A model generated the notes under the pieces. It made no database searches and had not been told where the DNA came from. It saw only the letters and a list, made by a program, of their open reading frames with translations. The position numbers were made by a program, and so were the translations under genes. From Edaphobacter sp. (lineage in GTDB: Bacteria > Acidobacteriota > Terriglobia > Terriglobales > Acidobacteriaceae), in the NCBI GenBank assembly GCA_025462755.1, contig JAOAPF010000447.1:22328-86327 (forward strand): a stretch of 64,000 nt of DNA, given 5' to 3'. Positions 50,347-58,554 of the stretch are shown one piece after another. How positions within the stretch are numbered: the stretch's first letter is position 1; the number at the start of each line of letters is the position of its first letter.

Positions 50347-50739
50347 ATGAATAACATGATCGGAACCCGCATCGACAAATGGCTCTGGGCCGCCCGCTTC
50401 TTCAAGACCCGCGAGCAGGCCTCCAAAGCCTGCGACATGAACCGCATCCTCTCGAACAACCAACCCGCCAAGCCCGCCCGCGAGGTCCATGTCGGCGACA
50501 TGCTCCACATCAAAAACGAAGGCGGCAAGTTCGAAGTCGAAGTGCTCGCCCTAAGCCAGCAGCGCGGCCCCGCCTCTGTCGCCCAAACCCTCTACCGCGA
50601 AACCGAAGCCAGCAAAGAAGCCCGCCGCAAAGCCGCCGAAGAGCGCAAACTCCTCGGCCCCATGGCCTACACTGCGCCATCCAAACGCCCGTCCAAACGC
50701 GATCGCCGTCTCATCCACAGCTTCCGCGGCGATTACTGA
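50347..50739 (+). CDS. S4-domain RNA-binding protein (HslR-like)
   Basis: TRIDKWLWAARFFKTREQASKACDMNRILSNNQPAKPAREVHVGDMLHI. Confidence 0.85.
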   Translation: MNNMIGTRIDKWLWAARFFKTREQASKACDMNRILSNNQPAKPAREVHVGDMLHIKNEGGKFEVEVLALSQQRGPASVAQTLYRETEASKEARRKAAEERKLLGPMAYTAPSKRPSKRDRRLIHSFRGDY

Positions 50740-50750
50740 GAAGATAGGTC

Positions 50751-50790
50751 CTGCCGGACGGGTTCCCTTGCGCGGGAGGCGGTCCGGCAG
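50751..50790. terminator. Hairpin between convergent S4 and recX genes
   Basis: CTGCCGGAC ... GTCCGGCAG. Confidence 0.45.
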
Positions 50791-50799
50791 AACAAGACC

Positions 50800-51420
50800 T
50801 CATTCCTCATCATTCTGTTTCGCATAAGTATCCGAATCCCCCGCCCGCTCCTCCCCCTCCGCAAACACCTCCGCATCCGACCCCCCCGCCTCCATCCCTT
50901 CCGTCAACTCCTCAGGCAGCTCCCACTCTCGCAGCACCTTATAAATCGCCCGCGAAGAAAACCCTGCCCGCAGCAGCCGGTTCATCGCCCGCACCGTCTC
51001 CTTCTGCGCATTCGCCCCACTCGGCTGCTTCATCCGTTTCCGCGCAATATACTGCCGAGCCAGCGCCACCTCGTCGACATCCTCATACGCTGTCTCTAGC
51101 GCCGTCGCCACCAACTCCTTCCCCACGCCCTTCTGCATCAGGTCCTGCTGCACCCGCCTGCGCCCAAACTTCTCATGCTCCTTCCGCACCCGCGTATAGT
51201 CTTCCGCAAATCGCTCATCGCTCAAATACCCCAGCTCCTTCAGCCGAGCCACCACCCCATCCATCGCCCGAGCTCCCGCCTCGCCCTCCTCCGCACGCAG
51301 CTTCATCAACCGGCGAAGATCGCGCTCCGTGCGCATCCGCCGCGCCAGAGCACCCACGGCATATTCGAACAATGCCGCCTCACCCACTGGCTCCCGCTTC
51401 TTCGGCCTCGCAAACGCCAC
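50800..51420 (-). CDS. recX: RecX-family regulatory protein
   Basis: FEYAVGALARRMRTERDLRRLMKLRA, LGYLSDERFAEDYTRVRKEHEKFGRRRVQQDLMQKGV. Confidence 0.85.
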   Translation of the reverse strand: MAFARPKKREPVGEAALFEYAVGALARRMRTERDLRRLMKLRAEEGEAGARAMDGVVARLKELGYLSDERFAEDYTRVRKEHEKFGRRRVQQDLMQKGVGKELVATALETAYEDVDEVALARQYIARKRMKQPSGANAQKETVRAMNRLLRAGFSSRAIYKVLREWELPEELTEGMEAGGSDAEVFAEGEERAGDSDTYAKQNDEE

Positions 51421-51655
51421 ATCTACCTCTCTCTGCTGAACTATCAGAAAAACAGAAACTCTCGTCTGCTACGCGCACCGAAAAACGCTTCGAATTTGTA
51501 TGTGCTCTTTATCCTTACTCTTTTGCCTGCTTAGGAAGCAGACTTCTGCAACATGGACGAGGCGCGCAATCTCTATATCATGGCAGAGTCTACGCTACCT
51601 TTTGGAACCGAAAATGCATCCAACTTCTATCGTCCTGTCACAAGAGGAGTCTTCC

Positions 51656-52297
51656 ATGAGACTTTCGAAGCTCTGGTTCAGCCTCGTCGCCATCGTCGTT
51701 CCCTCGCTCCTGTTAGTCTCGCCGGCATTCGCCGACACCTATAGCGTAGTCAACCTGGGAAGCGATGAAGGCCGACTCGTCTATGGAATGGATGCCTCCG
51801 GCAATGTGGTTATATCAGTCGACGCTGACGGCAACGGCAAATGCACTATCGTCGCCAACTGCTACAAAATTTTCGTCAATGGTGTACTGGCCTTTAGCAC
51901 CGATGCGCCGCCCGTCTTTACCATCGATGATGGAACACCATGCAGCCCCGCCGTGCCCCCCGGACTCACCGTGCTTCACGCCGTTTGTAACAATGGCCGC
52001 GAAGTATTTTCGGCCAGAGCCCCAGGGCAGATCTTCCCCGACCTGTACACCGGCCCCAATCTCGTGGACCTCTTCCCCGGTCAAGGCGCAGGCAACTTCC
52101 TCTATCTGAACTCAGAGGGCGACATCGTCTGGAACGACCCTCTCCGCGAATTCTGGTTCGAAGCCTTCGATCTAGCCTCGCAGGTGCCTGAACCGGGCAG
52201 CTTGTTCTTACTAGCAACAGGTGCACTGGCAGCCGTAGAAACCATACGTCGCCGCGCGCTACTCCGCACCGCAGTTACGGAACCACGTTCAGCGTAA
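51656..52297 (+). CDS. PEP-CTERM sorting-domain protein
   Basis: Signal peptide MRLSKLWFSLVAIVVPSLLLVSPAFA; C-terminus VPEPGSLFLLATGALAAVETIRRRAL. Confidence 0.7.
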   Translation: MRLSKLWFSLVAIVVPSLLLVSPAFADTYSVVNLGSDEGRLVYGMDASGNVVISVDADGNGKCTIVANCYKIFVNGVLAFSTDAPPVFTIDDGTPCSPAVPPGLTVLHAVCNNGREVFSARAPGQIFPDLYTGPNLVDLFPGQGAGNFLYLNSEGDIVWNDPLREFWFEAFDLASQVPEPGSLFLLATGALAAVETIRRRALLRTAVTEPRSA

Positions 52298-55200
52298 TCT
52301 CATTCGACTTCACCACCGCCTTCGTCGCCGGATCGACCCGCGACACTCGCACCGTGTACCGGCCCGGCCTGCTCAGATTCACCAGCCGAGCCAGGTGCGC
52401 CGTCTGCGCCGTCGACATTCCCGGCTGCACATAATCCACTGACCGGCCCTCCGTCTGCTGACGCACCCGCGCCTCGCGAGCGTACTCCGTTTCCTCCACC
52501 TCGCGGCCCGCCGCATTCCGCACGTCGATCCTGTACGAAAACTCCGGATTGTTCGTCCCCGGACGATGAGCAAACAAAATCTCATGATCCGACGTGTTGC
52601 TCAGCGTAATGACGATCCGTGCATCCGCCCCCACCTGCACCTCATCGCTCGGGGCGCTGATCTCAATCTGGAACGAAGCGCGGCCGTCTCCGTTCGGCGG
52701 CGGCTTGTCCTTCGGGATCGCCGAAGGCGCAGCCGGCAGAGGAGCAACAGGAGCCTCTGGTTCGGCCGCAGCCGGAGCCTTACCCCGCTTCGGAGCGCGC
52801 TCCACCGCAGCCGGCGGAGCCTCCGTCTTCTCCGGCCCCGACTTGTCCTCTTCCATCTCCGCAGGTCGCGACACTCCCACCCTCGTGTCGGACATCCTGG
52901 TGCTGGGCGAACTGATGCCGGACGAACCCGTCTGCGCCCTCGGCGCGACACGCACCCCAGGCGCCCCATAACCGCCTTCGGCATAGGCGTTCGTCTTCGT
53001 CCACCGGTCGCACCAATCCCCCACCGTCTCATACCAGAGCTTCGAGTTTTGCGGCTTCAGGATCCAATGCCCTTCGTCAGGAAAATAGAGCATCTTGCTC
53101 GGCACATTCAGCCGCTGCAGCGCAGTAAAAAGTTGGAATCCCTCCGATACATCCAGCCGGTAGTCGCGCTGCGAATGAATCACCAGCGTCGGCGTCTTCG
53201 CGTTCCTGATCGACAGCATCGGAGACCACTTGCGGAACGGATCCTGCGCCGCAGGCCTGTCGAAGTAGTTCCACGGCTGCGCCGGCATCGGGTCCAGCGT
53301 CGCCTTAGCCGGGCGCCCTTTGCCCCCAGCCACCACGCTGGGCTCGCGGAACTCCCACTCGTTGAACCAAAGTTCTTCGGTAGCGCCATACGCGCTCTGC
53401 GGATTGAACAGCCCATCGTGCGTCACGATGCACGCAAACCGGTTCGTATGGGTCAGAATCCAGTTCGCCATAAATCCGCCATAACTGGCCCCCAGCGCAC
53501 ACTCCCGCGTCTTGTCGATATACGGAAACAGCTTCTCCGCATAGTCCAGGCCCTTCATCAGATCGACATACGCCTTCCCGCCCCAGTCGCCGTTCACGCC
53601 ATCGACAAACGCCTGCCCATACCCCGTCGACCCGCGAGGATTCACCATCACCACGACATATCCGCTCGCCGCCATCAGCTCCGCATTCCACCGGTAGCTC
53701 CACGCATCGCCCCACGCCCCCTGCGGCCCCCCATGAATCAAAAACTTAACCGGATACTTCCTCGTCTCATCGAAGTTCGGCGGTCGAACAATGAAACCCT
53801 CCACCGGCGTTCCACCCGCGCCAGGAAAACGGAACGTTCCCTGTCCCGATAGATCAAGCGTGCCGAGCAACGCATCGTTCAAGTGGGTGAGCTGCCTTCG
53901 CGGGCTCGATCCCCCCACCTCCAGCGTTCCAAGAATCGAAAACTTCGCAATGTCGGCGGCCTGCTTTGCCTCCGCGGGCGAGCCCGCTTCCACGGCCTGC
54001 GCCTCTTCGGTTAAACCCGGGGCTATCGCGTTGATCTCGCCCGGCTGGTCAACGCTCATCCGCGTCGCAACCAGATTATTTCCATCAAAGCTGAGTTGCA
54101 GATCGGAGAACTCACCGTCCGTCGTAATCGGTTTGAACGGATTCTCCGGCTCGCCCTCAAACTGGTAGCGCAAAACTGCGGTTCGGCCCGCATCGCCGCT
54201 CGCAATGTAGACCGCCTTCGAATCCGGACCCCACACAAACTCGTCTACCCACCGGTCGAACTTGGGCAGGAGCTCCTCAACCTTCATCGTCTCCCGGTCC
54301 AACACCATCAAGCGGAACCGGTCGCTCTCATACCCGGCCCGCGCCTGCGACCGGAACGCCAGGTACTTCCCATTCGGCGAATAGGCCGGTCCATCATCGC
54401 TTCCCGGACTCAGCGAAGCCTTCAACGGCCTCGCCCCCGGAGTATCCAGCCGCAGCGTAAACACATCGTTATTCGTGCTCGCCGCCGGAACAAGATCAAC
54501 ATTGGTTACAAATGCAATCTCCTTCGAGTCCGGAGCCCACGCATATCCCACCGGCCCCCCAAGCGAGAAAGGCGGCGCCTCCGCATCCCCAATATCCTCC
54601 CGCGGCGTCAGATCGCGCACCGCGTTCCCATCCGTCGCCGACACCACCAGCACATGGCTCCGCTTCGGCCCCACATAATCATTCCAGTGCCGGTACAGCA
54701 GATGGTCCCAGGTCTGCGCCTTCACTGGATTGGCCGCAGCCTCAGCATCCTTTCTCTTGTCGCAGTTGTCCTCCTCCACCCACGAGGACCCCTGGCTGCA
54801 CTCCGGATACACCCGCGACGTAAACAGAATCCGCTGCGAATCCGGCGACCACACTGCCCCGCCCGCCTCCGTGCTCACGTTGGTCAACCGCCGCGGCGTC
54901 CCCAGCGTTCCCTGCGCTTCATTCCACAAGGCAAGATAGATCTGCGACGACGTCCCACCATCCTCCGAGACAAACAGCACCTGCTTTCCATCAGGCGAAA
55001 ACCGTCCGCCCGCTTCCCCCTCCTTCCAGAACGTTATCTGGTGCTCGGCCCTGCTTTTTTGTTTGTCATTGCGTGACGCACTTTGTGTGTCATTCCGCAG
55101 CGCAGCGGAGGAATCTGCTTCTCTCCCACTGCCATCCGCCATCGGCACCACCCAAAGGTGATTCACCCTCAAATTCTTCGCCAGGTCCACCTCCGTTGCC

Positions 55201-55385
55201 GAAAACATCACCCACTTGCCCGACGGAGAGATCTGCGGATCGCTTACCCGCTTCATCTTCTGCAGATCCGCAAAGGTCATTGGCCGTCTACCCGACACAT
55301 CACCCGCCCCCTGTGCCGAACCCCCGACCCACGCACCGGCGCATGCTGCGGCCAGCAGACCTGTGGAAACCAATCCATTCCTCAT
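52275..55385 (-). CDS. S9-family (prolyl oligopeptidase-like) peptidase with C-terminal beta-sandwich-like extension
   Basis: FLIHGGPQGAWGDAWSYRWNAELMAASGYVVVMVNPRGSTGYG; GASYGGFMANWILTHT; DEGHWI; then P/A-rich linker and RASFQIEISAPSDEVQVGADARIVITLSNTSD domain. Confidence 0.88.
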   Translation of the reverse strand: MRNGLVSTGLLAAACAGAWVGGSAQGAGDVSGRRPMTFADLQKMKRVSDPQISPSGKWVMFSATEVDLAKNLRVNHLWVVPMADGSGREADSSAALRNDTQSASRNDKQKSRAEHQITFWKEGEAGGRFSPDGKQVLFVSEDGGTSSQIYLALWNEAQGTLGTPRRLTNVSTEAGGAVWSPDSQRILFTSRVYPECSQGSSWVEEDNCDKRKDAEAAANPVKAQTWDHLLYRHWNDYVGPKRSHVLVVSATDGNAVRDLTPREDIGDAEAPPFSLGGPVGYAWAPDSKEIAFVTNVDLVPAASTNNDVFTLRLDTPGARPLKASLSPGSDDGPAYSPNGKYLAFRSQARAGYESDRFRLMVLDRETMKVEELLPKFDRWVDEFVWGPDSKAVYIASGDAGRTAVLRYQFEGEPENPFKPITTDGEFSDLQLSFDGNNLVATRMSVDQPGEINAIAPGLTEEAQAVEAGSPAEAKQAADIAKFSILGTLEVGGSSPRRQLTHLNDALLGTLDLSGQGTFRFPGAGGTPVEGFIVRPPNFDETRKYPVKFLIHGGPQGAWGDAWSYRWNAELMAASGYVVVMVNPRGSTGYGQAFVDGVNGDWGGKAYVDLMKGLDYAEKLFPYIDKTRECALGASYGGFMANWILTHTNRFACIVTHDGLFNPQSAYGATEELWFNEWEFREPSVVAGGKGRPAKATLDPMPAQPWNYFDRPAAQDPFRKWSPMLSIRNAKTPTLVIHSQRDYRLDVSEGFQLFTALQRLNVPSKMLYFPDEGHWILKPQNSKLWYETVGDWCDRWTKTNAYAEGGYGAPGVRVAPRAQTGSSGISSPSTRMSDTRVGVSRPAEMEEDKSGPEKTEAPPAAVERAPKRGKAPAAAEPEAPVAPLPAAPSAIPKDKPPPNGDGRASFQIEISAPSDEVQVGADARIVITLSNTSDHEILFAHRPGTNNPEFSYRIDVRNAAGREVEETEYAREARVRQQTEGRSVDYVQPGMSTAQTAHLARLVNLSRPGRYTVRVSRVDPATKAVVKSNEITLNVVP
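55050..55128. repeat. GTCATT/GCAGCGCAGCGGAG-type interspersed repeat inside the S9 peptidase CDS
   Basis: GTCATTGCGTGACGCACTTTGTGTGTCATTCCGCAGCGCAGCGGAGGAATCTGCTTCTCT; 28-nt core 55097-55124 matches 60999-61026 with 2 mismatches. Confidence 0.75.
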
Positions 55386-55614
55386 GGCGCCAGTCTAACT
55401 CCCACAACGAAAAAATCGGCAGCCTCGGTGATCATCGGTGTTAAGCCCGTGTGAAGTCTCAGTCCACCCTCCCGTCCGATCGAAATATATTTTCAAAAGT
55501 TGGCATATTTTTCGACCACAAAATTCACCACGCAAAAACCACACAAATCACCACGATTTACCATCAATTCACCACGTTCTGAAGCTCAAAAACCATAGTC
55601 AAATCGCCGTATCC

Positions 55615-57024
55615 TCAAACACTTGCGCTATACGCCCTCTCTCCCGCCACCACCCCGAATTTTTTATTTGCAACATCAGCCGGCAACTCCACCGCCACCG
55701 CAGCCCCATACGGATGCAGGTTGAACGCGCTGATCTCCCCGCCATGCTCATGAACGATCCCATAGCATACGCTCAACCCCAAACCCATTGATTCACAAGG
55801 CTCAAACACCCGTCCCGGCTGGGAAAACCCCCGCCCCGTATCACTTACAACCAAATGCACCCTCTCCCGATCCCCGCCACCCGAAACGCTCACCGACATC
55901 CGAATCACTTGCTCCTCCCCGGCGACCGCTCCCGCCACCCCAGTCAGCGACTGGGCCGCATTGTTCAGCAGATGCTCCATCATCTGCCGCAGCCGATCCC
56001 TGTTTCCCCGCACCACCGCGACTTCCAGCCCAGCCTCCACATCCAGTCGAACTCCCCTGCTTTCAAGCTCTTCAGCACACGCCCCAGCTAATTCCCGCAT
56101 CAGCCCCGTCACATCCACTGCCTCCTCGCTCTGCGCCGCCGGACGCGAAAACTCCAGCAGCGTCTCCACTGTCTGCCTCATCCGCAGCGCCTCCTGCACA
56201 ATGATCCCGGCATCCTCCCTTACTCGCCCCTCACTCGTCGTAGCCACGATTAACTCCGCAAATCCCAGCACCGCAGTCAGCGGATCGCTCAGCGCATGGG
56301 CCATCCCTCCAACCATTAACCCCAATCCAGCCAGCTTCTCCGCACGCACCAGTCTGTCCGCCAACGCTGCATTCTCCATCGCCCGTTCCACCTTGAACGC
56401 CAACGCCTCCATCGGCGCCAACGCCTTCGCCAGCGCACTTCGCCGGACGCCCATCAATCCGTCCGCCCCCACCGCCAGCGCACCCAGCATCCGGCCTCCC
56501 GCCGTCCATAGGGGAATCACAATTGCCCCGCTATGACTAGTCGGCAACGGTCCCTTGCCCAAAACCACCGCAAAGCTCTTACTCCCCACGCGCATCCCAA
56601 GCCCGCCATCCCCTCGGCTGACGCCGCCACTGCGCTCCGCTGCCACAACACCCTCTCCCCAGACCTTCAGCGACTGCACCATCGGATCGTCCATCCCGGT
56701 AGTCGCCGCCACTACCAACGGCCCCGGCGCATCCCGAACCAGCATCGCAGCCCGGCGAAACGGGCTCTTCTCCGCCACCAACCGCGTTACCCGCCCAGCC
56801 AATTCCAACCCGTCTCCCACCCCCGAGAGCCGCATATCCAGCTGCGAATAGGCCGTCAACTCCTCCTCCATCCGGCGCTCCCGACGTCTCCGCCCAGCAC
56901 GCGACTGCAGGCGAAACCGCAGCAGCCACAATGCACATGCAACCGCACTCCCCGCCGCCAACTCCGGCCACCGCGACGCGGCCAGCCTACTACCCATCTC
57001 CCTCATTCCGACCCACATCACCAA
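55615..57024 (-). CDS. Sensor histidine kinase
   Basis: GMAHALSDPLTAVLGFAELI H-box; LLNNAAQSLTG N-box; VSDTGRGFSQPGRVFEPCESMGLGLSVCYGIVHEHGGEI. Confidence 0.85.
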   Translation of the reverse strand: MVMWVGMREMGSRLAASRWPELAAGSAVACALWLLRFRLQSRAGRRRRERRMEEELTAYSQLDMRLSGVGDGLELAGRVTRLVAEKSPFRRAAMLVRDAPGPLVVAATTGMDDPMVQSLKVWGEGVVAAERSGGVSRGDGGLGMRVGSKSFAVVLGKGPLPTSHSGAIVIPLWTAGGRMLGALAVGADGLMGVRRSALAKALAPMEALAFKVERAMENAALADRLVRAEKLAGLGLMVGGMAHALSDPLTAVLGFAELIVATTSEGRVREDAGIIVQEALRMRQTVETLLEFSRPAAQSEEAVDVTGLMRELAGACAEELESRGVRLDVEAGLEVAVVRGNRDRLRQMMEHLLNNAAQSLTGVAGAVAGEEQVIRMSVSVSGGGDRERVHLVVSDTGRGFSQPGRVFEPCESMGLGLSVCYGIVHEHGGEISAFNLHPYGAAVAVELPADVANKKFGVVAGERAYSASV

Positions 57025-57176
57025 ACCTCCCGAATCGCGTCTATTCTTGGTAAGCAGTAGCGTGTCTTAGTAGTCTGTCTCCGCGGCGGCCCGACGTGCC
57101 GTTGGCAATATGGTTTAGCTGTGAGCAGGGCAACCACGAAGAAAATTGTCCCAGCCTCAACCTGGAGTTCTCGCCC

Positions 57177-58139
57177 ATGAAGCCACTCTCTCCAATCCGC
57201 ATCGCCGCCTCCGCGAGCCTGTATGCCCTAATCCTTTTTCAGCTATCGGCTACGCCCGCCCGAGCCTTCGCCGGTGTCGTAATTCCAGACGGAGCCGCAC
57301 AGGAGCCCGCCGGCTTCGGCCCCCTCGACCCCACTCCACCCACAGGCCTCACGCCCGACCAGATCATCCAGAAGTTCGCCGCCCGCGAGTCCGAGTTCGC
57401 CAAAGCCCGTGAGAACTACACCTTCCGCCAGACCGTCAAAGTCGACACCCTCGCCGAAGACACCAACCGCGTCGACGGCGAGTACCAGCAGGTCACCGAC
57501 ATCACCTTCAATCAAGCCGGCAAGCGCGAAGAGCACGTCGTCTTCGCCCCACAGAACACCCTCGAGCGCGTCATGATGTCCCCCGCCGACTTCCAGGACA
57601 TCGAACATCGCCTGCCCTTCATCCTCACCACCGAAGACCTGCCCCAATACGACATCACCTACCTCGGCCGCCAGCACGTCGACGAACTCGACACCTACGT
57701 CTTCAGCGCCGGGCCCAAAGTCATCGTAAAAAACCACCGTTACTTTCAGGGCAAAGTCTGGGTCGATCAGCGGGACTTTCAGATCGTCCTCGTCAACGGA
57801 AAATCCGTCCCCGACGACAAGCGCAAAGGCCACGAGGACCTCTCACCGCCCTACACCACTTACTACGAGCAGGTAGACGGCAAATACTGGTTCCCCACCT
57901 ACACCAAGGCAGAAGGCAACCTGCACTTCGCGGGCGGCGACGGCTACCTGGCGCAGGACGTCCACCTCCGCACCGTAGTCAAATACTCCGACTACAAGCA
58001 GTTCCACGCCACCTCGCGCATCATCTATAACGGCCAGGACATCACCAACAACAAAGCGCCCGAAGACAAGAACAACAAAGCACCTAACGATCAAGACAAA
58101 GACAAGAACAAGCAGCCGCCATCTACGCCTCCCCAGTAG
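57177..58139 (+). CDS. Hypothetical secreted protein
   Basis: MKPLSPIRIAASASLYALILFQLSATPARAFAG signal peptide; repetitive NNKAPEDKNNKAPNDQDKDKNKQ tail. Confidence 0.7.
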   Translation: MKPLSPIRIAASASLYALILFQLSATPARAFAGVVIPDGAAQEPAGFGPLDPTPPTGLTPDQIIQKFAARESEFAKARENYTFRQTVKVDTLAEDTNRVDGEYQQVTDITFNQAGKREEHVVFAPQNTLERVMMSPADFQDIEHRLPFILTTEDLPQYDITYLGRQHVDELDTYVFSAGPKVIVKNHRYFQGKVWVDQRDFQIVLVNGKSVPDDKRKGHEDLSPPYTTYYEQVDGKYWFPTYTKAEGNLHFAGGDGYLAQDVHLRTVVKYSDYKQFHATSRIIYNGQDITNNKAPEDKNNKAPNDQDKDKNKQPPSTPPQ

Positions 58140-58170
58140 ATGCTGCTGATGAGCCATCGTCAGCGAGTGG

Positions 58171-58226
58171 CCCATCCTTTGCGGTTTCATCGCAAAGGAT
58201 GGGTTATTCGCGCTAGGCGCGAACCG
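58171..58226. repeat. REP-like two-hairpin element
   Basis: CCCATCCTTTGCG-gtttcat-CGCAAAGGATGGG (58172-58204), then TTCGCGC-TAG-GCGCGAA (58208-58224). Confidence 0.85.
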
Positions 58227-58251
58227 TTCTCTTCTCTCCAGACATTGAGGC

Positions 58252-58518
58252 TTAGTTGGTCTCGCAGTGCGCATCGGGATCGGCATGCTGCTGCGTCATC
58301 CACCGGTCCATCAGCGTGCCCGCGCAGCGCGCTCCGCACAAATGCTTCACCCCCGCTGAATGCGCATGCTTGCCCTGCCACCGCGTCAGCTTAATCAGCG
58401 GCTGGTCCTCCTCCGGCTTCTCTCCCTGGAAGCAGTCCACCCACGCCAGCCACCAGTCTCCACCCTCGCCTTTTTTATCCCCGCAAATGTCGCACTGGTA
58501 ACTCTCGATATAAGCCAT
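58252..58518 (-). CDS. Small cysteine-rich hypothetical protein
   Basis: CDICGDKKGEG ... HLCGARCAGTLMDRWM, zinc-binding-like CxxC pairs. Confidence 0.55.
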   Translation of the reverse strand: MAYIESYQCDICGDKKGEGGDWWLAWVDCFQGEKPEEDQPLIKLTRWQGKHAHSAGVKHLCGARCAGTLMDRWMTQQHADPDAHCETN

Positions 58519-58554
58519 TCACTCTCTCCTCCGAGAGAAACTATCACACTGCCG

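Noticed and set aside
52566-55076. 428-aa and 326-aa + strand ORFs
   Set aside because: Antisense to the S9 peptidase; shadow ORFs.
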